Counted from the stretch's first letter, positions 8,701 to 15,742 are shown. The stretch: DNA of 18,536 nucleotides from JANRKG01 sp033763635 (GCA_033763635.1 JANRKG010000338.1:1-18536); one strand, 5' to 3'. The notes: generated by a model from the letters alone, not told the origin. Numbers and translations: made by a program.

Positions 8701-8869
8701 CTGACAGGGCGCGGCTTTCTCCCCAAATCACCCAGGCGATCGCCTCTAACAGCGAAGATTTCCCGGCCCCATTTGGACCGCAAATGCAAGCTGTGTGCAA
8801 CCCTCGAAAATCAAGAATTGCCTCTCGGTAGCTCAGAAAATTTTTCAGGGCAAGTTGGAGGGGAATCAT
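5753..8869 (-). CDS. sbcC: SbcC-type SMC-family exonuclease subunit / ATPase
   Basis: A 1038-residue Rad50/SbcC ATPase, which with the SbcD nuclease opens and trims DNA ends and hairpins. The N-terminal half-ATPase starts IPLQLALKNFLSYREA and has Walker A GPNGAGKSS (31-39) and Q-loop region YLRQGRADEFM (156-166). Two long coiled coils (about 190-510 and 530-860) flank a zinc hook, CPLC (Cys518, Cys521). The C-terminal half has signature YSGGEAFRVNFAIRLALSRL (from 944), Walker B LLIVDEGFG with Asp978-Glu979, D-loop Asp985 and switch His1011. All functional residues are present and length is normal. The coiled coil is strikingly rich in Gln. No sbcD is adjacent; in this organism it is presumably elsewhere. 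The ATG at 8869 places Walker A correctly. dCMP deaminase lies 92 bp upstream on the same strand, but a promoter-like sequence sits between them. Confidence 0.93.
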   Translation of the reverse strand: MIPLQLALKNFLSYREAILDFRGLHTACICGPNGAGKSSLLEAIAWVIWGESRALSEDDVIHQGAREAKVDFIFQNRQQIYRVIRSRQRGQATALEFQVGLVEEGEAWEAGEFRGAEIPAIPTRFRTVTERGMRATQQLILEHLKLDYETFVNSAYLRQGRADEFMLKRPSERKQILADLLKLDHYDHLAEQARERSRHLKAQIEFLEPRLESIQGQLDLREAIDQEQAIVATHLAALQQQQIADGERLQSLQAVQHQRQSWEQQFLWQQQQHLTLTQDCKRLHQELQLTHHQQQELATLLQQEPEITAQFQRFQQLQFQEESQAVRFQTYQTTQEQRQQLKQQQEQLLRELQDQIWQTQAQLEALQQQEQELQKVLGKLPDLEVALENLQQARTQLTHLDQLQAQVAPLLQRRQQLQAQLDRAQARLSARLEELQTSAKQLEQQQQRQPHLSQAVSEVVDRIQYLEQRKAYQQAVREKGLERRNFMERLQTQQREWETQLAKLDQKLQLLKQPDASCPLCDRPLDEHHWQLVSQKHQAEQEEILSQLWVLREQLAVSDREIQVLRQEYRALERELTQYGEMLERRGQLQEQLQVSQDGQQRLQILLAERSQLEQQIQLGEYAAELQDELHQIDRTLKTLWGNTPYDERTHALVRGEVERWRWAEIKQAEIKQAQRRLAQIEAKRPDLQAQIDHLQTQMTACTQASTSLLQQQIEALDRDLLELNYNLDHHQGIRQALREAQPWQLRHQAWEQARQQYPAVQQRIMELGQGLEERSQQLQTIVLHIKTLTDQLQQIPNQMDEIQRLEQTMQHRRRQLDEHLAHQGRLQQRQQQLIALQEQHTELKAQLQTARRQFRVYQELAQAFGRNGIQALMIENVLPQLEAETNQILARLSANQLHVQFVTQRASKTKTKTDPRSGATHKLIDTLDILIADARGTRPYETYSGGEAFRVNFAIRLALSRLLTQRSGAALQLLIVDEGFGTQDAEGCDRLIAAINAIAPDFACILTVTHMPHFKEAFQVRIEVTKTEDGSQLSLVT

Positions 8870-8901
8870 CCAGGTTTGATGTAGCGTACCCTTGTTCTAT
8901 T

Positions 8902-8931
8902 AATATACAGTACACTTGCATCGTTTTTGCA
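8902..8931 (-). promoter_or_regulatory. Candidate promoter for sbcC
   Basis: On the minus strand, TGCAAA (8926-8931) and TATATT (8902-8907) lie 18 nt apart within the 92-bp gap upstream of sbcC, the most A/T-rich part of that gap. It would start transcription about 25-30 nt before the ATG. Confidence 0.4.
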
Positions 8932-8961
8932 GGGCGTGGGAAGCAGAGTGATTCTTTCTGG

Positions 8962-9501
8962 TTATTCTTTTTGGGAAATGGAAGTGGGGTTGGTAAGGGA
9001 CAGGGCGGCACGATGGGCGATCGGTTCTGATACAGTGATCTGACGAAGTTGGATAATTCCTTCGCGGACGAACGAATCCCGCACGAGCAAACTTTCCCCA
9101 CTATTGAAAGACGTTTCGTACACCACTTCATCAATCCCTGCGGAAATAATCAGTTTCAGGCAGGAGAGGCAGGGTTCCAGGGTGACGTAGATCTTGGCTC
9201 CATCGGTCGCAACCCCATACTTGGCGGCCTGGGCGATCGCATTGGCTTCGGCATGGACAGCGCGGGAGGGCTTGCTTTTGCTGGCATCACAGCTACTCAG
9301 TTCGGGGTAGCAGTATCCCTGGGCAGTACAGTGGGCCGATCGGGACGGTGGGCCGTTGTATCCAGTGGCAACCACCTGTTTATTTTTGACAATGACAGCT
9401 CCGACGGGAAACGCCAGACAGGTTGATCGGGTGGCGGCCAGCTTCGCCAGCATCAGAAAATACTCGTCCCAACTGGGTCGTTGTTCTTCTTGAAGGGTCA
9501 T
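8962..9501 (-). CDS. dCMP deaminase family zinc enzyme (ComEB-like)
   Basis: A 179-residue cytidine/deoxycytidylate deaminase-fold protein, likely converting dCMP to dUMP for thymidylate synthesis. The catalytic zinc motif is complete: HAEANAI (His83, catalytic Glu85) and PCLSC (Cys111, Cys114). The substrate-side motif FPVGAVIVKNKQVVATGYNGPP (31-52) and a His/Cys cluster (His57, Cys58, Cys64, Cys71) are those of dCMP deaminases; the cluster may bind a second zinc. Length is typical. The final ~25 residues are a nonconserved polar tail. The ATG at 9501 has no Shine-Dalgarno; TACAAT (minus strand, 9521-9526) may be its -10 box. It is divergent from the SDR gene and upstream of sbcC. Substrate assignment rests on family resemblance; another deaminase of the same family is possible. 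Confidence 0.88.
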   Translation of the reverse strand: MTLQEEQRPSWDEYFLMLAKLAATRSTCLAFPVGAVIVKNKQVVATGYNGPPSRSAHCTAQGYCYPELSSCDASKSKPSRAVHAEANAIAQAAKYGVATDGAKIYVTLEPCLSCLKLIISAGIDEVVYETSFNSGESLLVRDSFVREGIIQLRQITVSEPIAHRAALSLTNPTSISQKE

Positions 9502-9566
9502 TGAGGAGGGAAGGGCGACAATTGTAAGCAGTTCTCCAGCAGTTTACCTGATTTAAGTCTTGACGC

Positions 9567-9631
9567 TTGCAATCGCTCCGCTGCTTAATATAACCTTCTG
9601 CCTTCCAAATCCCTCTGTCTCTTGCTATAAA
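9567..9631 (+). promoter_or_regulatory. Candidate promoter(s) for the SDR-fold gene
   Basis: Two overlapping matches precede the SDR gene: TTGCAA (9567-9572) with TATAAC (9589-9594) at 16-nt spacing, and TTCCAA (9603-9608) with TATAAA (9626-9631) at 17-nt spacing. Either gives a leader of roughly 45-80 nt to the ATG at 9680, which supports that start over a TTG at 9560 that would lie before the promoters. Confidence 0.42.
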
Positions 9632-9679
9632 ATGCTACAAACAAGGCAAACAAATCTGACAGCAGTGGCTGGAGAGATG

Positions 9680-10831
9680 ATGCGAATTGGAATTGTGGGT
9701 GCCAGTGGGTTTGTCGGAAATCGGGCAATTGAGATGTTCCAGGGCGATGGAGACCTTGAGGTTCGTCCGATCCTGCGCTCTGCAAGTCGTATCGAAAAAT
9801 TTCCCTACCCAGGTCTCGATTGCCGAATCGCCAATTCCTTTGACCAATCTTCCCTGGAAACTGCCTTTCAGGGATGTGATGTGGTAATTCAATCGATTTT
9901 AGGAAGTCCCGGTCTGATTCGGGGAAGCATTGCCCCGACCTACCAGGCTGCTCAACGGGTTGGGGTTCGTCGGCTAATTTACCTCAGTTCGATGATTGTC
10001 CACACGTCCGCTCCAGCCCCAGGAACGACCGAATCTAGTCCGCTTGTGGAAAATCAGCCATCTTTTCCCACCCATCGCGCCAAAATCGATGCCGAACGGA
10101 AACTCCTCCAATTATGTCAACGAGGAAGCGTTGAGGTGGTGATCTTTCGTCCCGGTATTGTATTTGGTCCCCGATCGCGCTGGGTGATGGACTTGGCGAA
10201 TCAATTAGGGAACGGTACCGCTTACCTGATTAACGGAGGAACTGGCATTTGCAATAGTGTCTATGTGGATAACCTGGTTCATGGAATTCGATTGGCGTTG
10301 ACGGCTCCCAATGTGAATGGAGAGGCGTTCTTTGTGGGCGATCGGGAACGTGTCACCTGGTTTGATTTTTACCGTCCGTTTGCAGAAGCCTTTGGTGTGG
10401 ATTTAGCCCAACTTCCTCCCGTAACCGTGCCAACCTTTACCCATTCCTGGAAACAACAGGCGATCGGCTCAATTCGTGAATCTGTCTTTGTCCAAAAAAC
10501 ACTCGCGATGATTCCAGAAGAATTGAAACAATCTTTGAAGCGCAGTAAGCCGAATCCACAACAGTCGGCCCCAGCAGTGGCTCCAGGGATGGCTCCCCCA
10601 ACCCTGAAACCAGAACCCCCGAAACCAGAACCCCCGAAACCAGAACCTATCGTCACGGAGATGATGGCAATCTTGCAACAGTCCCAGTATCAGCTTCCCT
10701 GGACGAAAGCAGCCAAATACCTGGGATATGAGCCGATCGTATCCTTTGCGGAAGCGTGCGATCGATCGATTCAGTGGCTTGCAGAAGTCCCCCAATTTAA
10801 GCCTTATTTGAAAAATGGGAATCGGGGGTAG
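9680..10831 (+). CDS. Atypical SDR-fold NAD(P)-binding epimerase/dehydratase-like protein with KPEPP repeat linker
   Basis: A 383-residue protein with an N-terminal Rossmann fold: MRIGIVGASGFVG carries the GxxGxxG dinucleotide motif (Gly7, Gly10, Gly13). Other extended-SDR landmarks are CDVVIQSI, VRRLIYLSSM, FRPGIVFGP (156-164) and VYVDNLVHGI. The normal catalytic YxxxK appears as THRAK (131-135), Thr replacing Tyr, so classical redox or epimerase chemistry is doubtful. Between the core and the C-terminal element (PWTKAAKYLGYEP... plus IQWLAEV, typical of sugar epimerases) lies a ~50-residue Pro-rich insert ending in three KPEP units (309-325). The start is the second of two adjacent ATGs: GGAG at 9671-9674 is 5 nt upstream. 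An extension to TTG 9560 is unlikely. It is convergent with the exporter operon (37 bp). Substrate unknown. Confidence 0.82.
   Translation: MRIGIVGASGFVGNRAIEMFQGDGDLEVRPILRSASRIEKFPYPGLDCRIANSFDQSSLETAFQGCDVVIQSILGSPGLIRGSIAPTYQAAQRVGVRRLIYLSSMIVHTSAPAPGTTESSPLVENQPSFPTHRAKIDAERKLLQLCQRGSVEVVIFRPGIVFGPRSRWVMDLANQLGNGTAYLINGGTGICNSVYVDNLVHGIRLALTAPNVNGEAFFVGDRERVTWFDFYRPFAEAFGVDLAQLPPVTVPTFTHSWKQQAIGSIRESVFVQKTLAMIPEELKQSLKRSKPNPQQSAPAVAPGMAPPTLKPEPPKPEPPKPEPIVTEMMAILQQSQYQLPWTKAAKYLGYEPIVSFAEACDRSIQWLAEVPQFKPYLKNGNRG
10606..10647 (+). repeat. 15-bp tandem repeat encoding KPEPP units
   Basis: The unit GAAACCAGAACCCCC occurs at 10606-10620 and 10621-10635 without mismatch, and its first 12 bases recur at 10636-10647. 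It encodes KPEPP-KPEPP-KPEP in the SDR protein. The identity of the copies suggests recent slippage and likely copy-number variation between strains. Confidence 0.9.
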
Positions 10832-10868
10832 GCAAGAAAATAATCACCTATTACCCCTTACCCCTTTC

Positions 10869-12464
10869 TTACCGAACAAATTTCAGGCTTTCTACCTTCT
10901 TCGAGAACAGATCGGTGAACAAGCTGATCACGGGACGTTTCCGGATCTTGATGTTCGTACTGATCGACATCCCCGATTGCAGTGAGACTTCCCGGTTGTT
11001 AATCAACAGGGTTTGGCGATCGAGCTTCACTTTCGCCGGGAACCGATAAAAGGGATACACCTGATCTGGAGGCAGGGCATCGGAACCGATCCATACCAGT
11101 TTGCCCTTGATATCGCCAAATTCGCTGAAGGGGAAGGAGTCGATTCTCACATCCACATCCATATTTTCGTGAACGAATCCGATATCCCGGTTGGTGATAA
11201 AGACCTTCGCCGTGAGGGCATCCTCTGGCACAATTTTCAGAATGGGGGTGCTGGTTGTTGCAACATAACCCGCATTTCCAGCTTTCATATCAAACACCGT
11301 CCCCGCCACCGGAGCCTTCACATCCTGATAACCGAGCGTTAACTGAGCTTGCTTCAGCTTGGCATCCATCTCTGCAATCTGTTTCTCGTTCTGCACGATT
11401 GCTTTCATCAACTGGCTGTCGATCTCTGCAATTCGCTTGTCGTTATCCGTAATGCGGGCTAAAAGATCTGTGCGGGCGAAGGCAACCGTGTTATCCACCT
11501 TCTCACCCCCCTGGGCGATCGCCAACCGCAACCGCTCCGCTTCCTTCTCCAGTCGCTCTACCTCTCCCTGGCGGGTCATGACCTGTTGTCGCTGCTGGTC
11601 ATACTGAAGCTGGGCAATGCCGCCTTCCCGCCACAGGGCTTCCAAACGACGCAGGATATCTCTCTCCCCAGCAAGCAATTCACGGGAAACGGCAAGCTGG
11701 CTTTGCACTTGCTCAAACTGCCGCTGAAGTTGACCCACTTCTAGTTGGGCTGCATTCACCCGCGATCGAATTTCGGCTTGGCTGGAAGTAAACCGCATCT
11801 GTTGTTCTGGGGTTAATCCGCTCCCTGTTGTGCTGCCCGTAATTTGCGATCGATAGAGGGCATTCTCTGCCAGTAATGCTTCACGATTGCGAGTCAGGGC
11901 CATTGTTTCCGCAGAGAGGGGCACATCCGTAGCGTTCACTCTGTTGCTTTCCCCACGCATCTGTGCCCGGTAAAACTCGTTTTCCTTCATGAGAGAAGCG
12001 CGAATTGTTTTCAGAGATTCCTGCTCCGCACGGGTTGCAGCGGGGTCAAGGGTAAGCAGAAGTTCCCCCTGTTTTACCTTGTCCCCGTCTTTCACCATCA
12101 CTTCTTTCACCACACCTCCGACGGGGGCTTGCACTTCCGTGACGGTTCCTTCTGGCTCCAGTTTGCCCTGAGCCGGAACAGCCTCCTCTACCTGGGCAAT
12201 ACAGGCCCTAGCAACCACAACCGCTGTCACCCCCATCAGTGTCCAGACGATCGCACGGGACCAGGTAGGAGCTTGCTTGAGGACAACAGGCTGATCAAAC
12301 GGCGCGATCGATGAAGAGGATGAATGGACCAGTCCGGGCTTCGTACCATTGCCGTTACCATTGCCGTTACCGTTACCGTTACCATTGCTGTTACCATTGC
12401 CATTGGCACCCGCTGGGGTGGCATTGATCCGTGGACGAGACGGAAAAGAATTGGGATTACTCAT
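10869..12464 (-). CDS. HlyD-family membrane fusion protein of a type I secretion system
   Basis: A 531-residue periplasmic adaptor that should link the ABC exporter to an outer-membrane TolC-type channel. Order: a cytoplasmic N-tail of ~68 residues containing an Asn-Gly repeat (21-40) and a Ser run; one transmembrane helix (about 70-90, AIVWTLMGVTAVVVARACIA); first lipoyl half with VQAPVGGVVKEVMVKDGDKVKQGE (111-134); long coiled coil (about 142-375); second lipoyl half VKAPVAGTVFDM (382-393); then a beta-barrel ending in SGMSISTNIKIRKRP. The coiled coil includes a near-duplicate pair, NDKRIAEIDSQL (341-352) and NEKQIAEMDAKL (359-370). It starts 24 nt downstream of the ABC gene stop, so the two form an operon. 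The C-terminus (about 515-531) is basic and unusual in extending past the membrane-proximal domain. Substrate unknown; Synechocystis Sll1181 is a plausible relative (recalled, not searched). Confidence 0.92.
   Translation of the reverse strand: MSNPNSFPSRPRINATPAGANGNGNSNGNGNGNGNGNGNGTKPGLVHSSSSSIAPFDQPVVLKQAPTWSRAIVWTLMGVTAVVVARACIAQVEEAVPAQGKLEPEGTVTEVQAPVGGVVKEVMVKDGDKVKQGELLLTLDPAATRAEQESLKTIRASLMKENEFYRAQMRGESNRVNATDVPLSAETMALTRNREALLAENALYRSQITGSTTGSGLTPEQQMRFTSSQAEIRSRVNAAQLEVGQLQRQFEQVQSQLAVSRELLAGERDILRRLEALWREGGIAQLQYDQQRQQVMTRQGEVERLEKEAERLRLAIAQGGEKVDNTVAFARTDLLARITDNDKRIAEIDSQLMKAIVQNEKQIAEMDAKLKQAQLTLGYQDVKAPVAGTVFDMKAGNAGYVATTSTPILKIVPEDALTAKVFITNRDIGFVHENMDVDVRIDSFPFSEFGDIKGKLVWIGSDALPPDQVYPFYRFPAKVKLDRQTLLINNREVSLQSGMSISTNIKIRKRPVISLFTDLFSKKVESLKFVR
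12345..12404 (-). repeat. Hexanucleotide tandem repeat encoding (Asn-Gly)n
   Basis: Ten units of the form AAY-GGY (mostly AACGGT or AATGGC on the minus strand, one AGT-containing variant coding Ser) encode residues 21-40 of the HlyD protein. The repeat lies in its cytoplasmic tail and is expected to be prone to in-frame length change. Confidence 0.92.
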
Positions 12465-12488
12465 GGAAAAAGCTCACTGGGTAGGGGA

Positions 12489-15400
12489 TTAGGAAAGCTG
12501 GGAAGCTTGTTGATGATAGAGACAGTAGTAGCGGCCCTTTAAGGCCATGAGTTCAGCATGGGTGCCCTGTTCCACAATATTGCCTTTGTCCATTACCAGG
12601 ATGATATCTGCCTGTTGAATGGTTGCGAGACGATGGGTAATAAATAGGACCGTACGATCGCGGAAGGCTTGAGTCAGATTCAGGCACACCTGCCGTTCCG
12701 TATCGTAATCGAGGGCACTGGTGGCTTCATCCAGGATCAGGAGTTGGGGATTTTGCAGAATGGTCCGGGCGATCGCAATCCGCTGCCGTTGTCCCCCAGA
12801 CAGCCCTGCTCCCCGTTCGCCAACGCGGGTGTTGTACCCCGCTGGGAGACCCATAATGAATTCGTGGGCAACAGCCAACTTCGCAGCCTCGATGATTTCC
12901 TCCGAACTAGCATCAGGCACGGTGAGCGCAATATTTTCCTGAACGGTGCCATCAAAGAGCAGGGTTTCCTGGGGCACCATCCCAATCTGCGATCGCAGGG
13001 AATAAAGCTCGACCTTACTAATGTCATAGTCATCGATCAAAATCCGGCCCCCGTTGGGTTCATAGAGGCGGGCCAGCAATTTGGTCAGGGTACTTTTCCC
13101 AGATCCACTCTGTCCCACAATGCCAATAAAGGTTCCGGCTGGAAAATCCATGCTGATATTGTTCAACTGCATGGGACCGGAGGCTGCAAACCGGAAGGAG
13201 ACAGAATCGTAGGTGACTCGCCCCTGAATGGATGGCATCGGGATATTTTGGCGATCGGCAGCATCCATTTCCTGCGGTGTATCCACGATATCGCTCAACC
13301 GTTCCAGCGATAGGGCGGTTTCCTGGAAGTTCTGCCACAACTGCACTAAGCGAAGGAGGGGACTGGTAACGTATCCTGCAATGATCCGGAACGCGATCAA
13401 CTGCCCCAGGGTGAGGCTGCCCTTGAGAACCAGATAAGCTCCCACCCACAGCACCAGCAGCCCAGAGAGTTGGTTGAGGAAATTACTCGCAGAACCCGCA
13501 GCGGTGGAGGTGAGAACGGTTTTGAACCCTGCTGATACGTAACGGGCGTATCGTTCCTGCCATTCCCAGCGCGATCGTAACTCGATGTTCTGGGCCTTCA
13601 CCGTCTGAATCCCTGATAACACCTCTACCAAATGGGATTGGGTTTCAGCGTTGCGCTCGGCCTTTTCCCGTAGTTGTCGCCGCAGAATTGGGGTGGCAAT
13701 GATGGTCAGGAAGGCAAACAGTGGAATTGTAGACAGGGCCACCAGGGTCAAGACCCAGCTATAAATAAACATGACTACGATGTAGACCACTGAGAAAATG
13801 GAGTCTAACACCACCGTCAGAGCAGTTCCGGTCATGAACTGGCGAATATTCTCCAACTCGTTAATGCGCGTCGAGAGTTCCCCAACGGGTCGCCGCTCAA
13901 AGTAACGCAGAGGCAGACGCAGCAGGTGATCGATAATCTCCGACCCCAGAGCCATGTCAATGCGGTTCGTGGTTTCAGCAAAGAGATAGGTCCGCAAACT
14001 GCTCAGAACAGCCTCGAATACTGCCACTACCAGCAAAAACACCCCCAGAATTTGCAGGGTGTCGATACTGTTTTGCACCAGCACCTTATCGATGATTACC
14101 TGAATCATCAGGGGATTGGCGAGGCCAAAAAGTTGGACAAAGAAGGAGGCCAGCAAGACTTCCAGCAACACACGACGGTGTTCTGCGATCGCCGGAAGGA
14201 ACCAACTGAGGCCAAATTTTTGCTGAGGCGTTTCTTTGGTGGCCTTGAGGAGCAGCACGGGTAACCGCTCGGCCTGTGCCCCCAACCGGGACAACAATTC
14301 CCCAGGACGTAGATGTATCAACCCTGTATTGGGAACTGCCAGGGTAACTTCCCGATCGCTCACCTCATACACCAGCGCGATCCCGTCGTTCCACTCAATC
14401 AAAGCCGGAGTGGGGATGCGAGTAAAGGCGGCCCCGGGAACTTCCACCAGTTGAGCTGTCAACCCCATCAATTCTCCGATCGCACCGCAAGCTTGCAGAG
14501 AAACCGATCCGGTTCGCACAATCTGGTTATCAATGACCCGCCGAATCACCTCTCTGCGAAAGGGAAGGCGCAGGTGACGGCTGAGCATTTGGAAACAGGC
14601 CAGCGTCCCTTCCCGCATGCCCGTGCCCCGAACAAAGGGGTAGGAGGCTTTGCGCTCCCGCCGTTCTCGTTGGCGATCGTCTGGGACAAACTCTGGAATT
14701 TGCTCGGATGCGTAGGGAATGTCGGCCCCCATTGCTTCGAGTTGTTGGGGAGAGGGCAGAACTTCCGCTTCCACTGCCTGGGCAGGTTCCACCAACCACT
14801 CCGACTCTGGAAAGCCAAGCAACCGGGCAGGCTTGAATCCTGGGACTTGCAGCACCCCATTGCCATCGGTGGGAATGCGGCTCCCGATCGGAAAGTTGGT
14901 AATGATCCCGCCGCCACTGACCACCCAGACACGATCGGCTTCTAGATGATTGACGGGCGTTCCGCCCGGTGGAATGTAACGCACGACGGTCTTAGGTTGG
15001 AGTTGTTGAGCCAATCCCTTGGGGTCAACCCCAGCACGGGCTTGCTGATTCAACTGCCCACTCAATAGCTCGAAAATCTCTGCTGGATGGCATGAATCCC
15101 TTACCGCAGTGGCAAAATCAGGATACTGCTCCACTAACTTTAAAAATTCCTGACTGGGGAGGGTCAGACAAATGGCTTCGTTTGAGGCGATCGCGGTTTC
15201 ACAGGCAACCCCCCGCAGTACACCGATCGCACCGATTAAAGCGCCTGGATTCAGCAGGGATAGGGTGGTGGGAAGTTGACTTTGGGGCGCGTACCCCAGT
15301 AATCGGGCCTGTCCTTCTAGAAGAATGACCACCTGACCGGGCAACCGTTCGCGATCGAGAATCTTCTGCCCCATTCGATAGCGCAGGGATTGGATTTGCT

Positions 15401-15491
15401 TGACGAGATTTACCAGGACTTCTGAAGGCAGACGACCAAAAATATCATGGTTTTTAAGAAATTCTTGAATGGAGGGCTTCAGAGAAGTCAT
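12489..15491 (-). CDS. Type I secretion ABC exporter with degenerate cNMP-binding-like and C39-like N-terminal domains
   Basis: A 1000-residue ABC exporter, first gene of an operon with the HlyD adaptor. Residues ~10-140 have a cNMP-binding fold (EFLKNHDIFGRLP, then VVILLEGQARLL), but the phosphate cassette reads NPGALIGAIGVLRG...CETAIA, without the usual Gly-Glu and Arg-Ala pairs. Residues 150-235 may be a second, weaker beta-roll. Residues ~285-415 align to a C39-peptidase-like domain: REGTLACFQML sits where active enzymes have Asp-Cys-Gly, so the nucleophile Cys is replaced (Gly295), and the His/Asp region reads NDGIALVYEV...VPNTG. Six transmembrane helices span ~440-720. The ATPase is intact: Walker A GQSGSGKST (Lys799), Q-loop Gln841, LSGGQ (897-901), Walker B LLILDE (Asp921-Glu922), H-loop His953. 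The layout recalls HetC and Synechocystis Sll1180. An unprocessed substrate, HlyB-style, is inferred. Confidence 0.92.
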   Translation of the reverse strand: MTSLKPSIQEFLKNHDIFGRLPSEVLVNLVKQIQSLRYRMGQKILDRERLPGQVVILLEGQARLLGYAPQSQLPTTLSLLNPGALIGAIGVLRGVACETAIASNEAICLTLPSQEFLKLVEQYPDFATAVRDSCHPAEIFELLSGQLNQQARAGVDPKGLAQQLQPKTVVRYIPPGGTPVNHLEADRVWVVSGGGIITNFPIGSRIPTDGNGVLQVPGFKPARLLGFPESEWLVEPAQAVEAEVLPSPQQLEAMGADIPYASEQIPEFVPDDRQRERRERKASYPFVRGTGMREGTLACFQMLSRHLRLPFRREVIRRVIDNQIVRTGSVSLQACGAIGELMGLTAQLVEVPGAAFTRIPTPALIEWNDGIALVYEVSDREVTLAVPNTGLIHLRPGELLSRLGAQAERLPVLLLKATKETPQQKFGLSWFLPAIAEHRRVLLEVLLASFFVQLFGLANPLMIQVIIDKVLVQNSIDTLQILGVFLLVVAVFEAVLSSLRTYLFAETTNRIDMALGSEIIDHLLRLPLRYFERRPVGELSTRINELENIRQFMTGTALTVVLDSIFSVVYIVVMFIYSWVLTLVALSTIPLFAFLTIIATPILRRQLREKAERNAETQSHLVEVLSGIQTVKAQNIELRSRWEWQERYARYVSAGFKTVLTSTAAGSASNFLNQLSGLLVLWVGAYLVLKGSLTLGQLIAFRIIAGYVTSPLLRLVQLWQNFQETALSLERLSDIVDTPQEMDAADRQNIPMPSIQGRVTYDSVSFRFAASGPMQLNNISMDFPAGTFIGIVGQSGSGKSTLTKLLARLYEPNGGRILIDDYDISKVELYSLRSQIGMVPQETLLFDGTVQENIALTVPDASSEEIIEAAKLAVAHEFIMGLPAGYNTRVGERGAGLSGGQRQRIAIARTILQNPQLLILDEATSALDYDTERQVCLNLTQAFRDRTVLFITHRLATIQQADIILVMDKGNIVEQGTHAELMALKGRYYCLYHQQASQLS

Positions 15492-15583
15492 CGAATCACA
15501 ATTTGGAGGGTGAAGGATGGGTGGTAAGCGTTACTCTTTGATCTTGCCCAATTTGGATATCTGGTGGCAGTTACAACCATTAA

Positions 15584-15608
15584 GTTCGAACACAAAATTG
15601 TGTTGAAC
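15584..15608. promoter_or_regulatory. Operator-like hyphenated dyad upstream of the ABC exporter
   Basis: Arms GTTC-G-AACACAA (15584-15594) and TTGTGTT-GAAC (15597-15608) pair over 11 bases with a single bulged G and a 2-nt centre. It is centred ~105 nt before the exporter ATG. The tight centre and lack of a U-run fit a dimeric repressor site better than a terminator. The regulator is unknown. Confidence 0.45.
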
Positions 15609-15655
15609 CCCAGGATTCATCGCACGATATCCAATAGTCGGGAAGAATTGCGACC

Positions 15656-15683
15656 ATCATACTATGGCCCTACAGTCTCCCAA
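15656..15683 (-). promoter_or_regulatory. Candidate promoter of the exporter operon
   Basis: On the minus strand, TTGGGA (15678-15683) and TATGAT (15656-15661) have 16-nt spacing. Transcription would begin near 15649 and give a ~155-nt leader that includes the 15584-15608 dyad, placing the dyad where a roadblock repressor could act. Confidence 0.4.
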
Positions 15684-15722
15684 CGTAATGTGGGACTCTT
15701 CTCTCTATGTTGCTATTGGTGC

Positions 15723-15742
15723 GAACAAATCTTTAATTGTTC
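15723..15742. repeat. Short inverted repeat GAACAA...TTGTTC
   Basis: Perfect 6-bp arms (15723-15728 and 15737-15742) with an 8-nt A/T spacer lie about 40 nt upstream of the candidate -35 of the exporter promoter. The arms partly resemble the nearer dyad (GAAC/GTTC ends and TTGT), so this may be a second half-conserved operator. Confidence 0.35.

Noticed and set aside
8891..8915. SOS (LexA) box upstream of sbcC, suggested by TGTTCT and AGTACA half-sites
   Set aside because: The half-sites are 10 nt apart, not the 3-4 nt spacing of the cyanobacterial LexA consensus, and one arm mismatches.
9560..9679. N-terminal extension of the SDR protein from TTG 9560
   Set aside because: The extension precedes the Rossmann start, contains the candidate promoters, and an SD-preceded ATG pair lies right at the conserved MRIGIVGASG.
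10851..10864. Terminator between the convergent SDR and hlyD genes
   Set aside because: The 37-bp gap holds a direct repeat (TTACCCC x2) but no inverted repeat able to form a stable hairpin.
12669..13313. 214-residue plus-strand frame inside the ABC exporter
   Set aside because: It is antisense to the ATPase domain, whose minus-strand frame carries all ABC motifs; the plus frame shows no family features.
14313..14945. 210-residue plus-strand frame inside the ABC exporter
   Set aside because: It is the complement of the C39-like region and has no recognisable domain or upstream signals.
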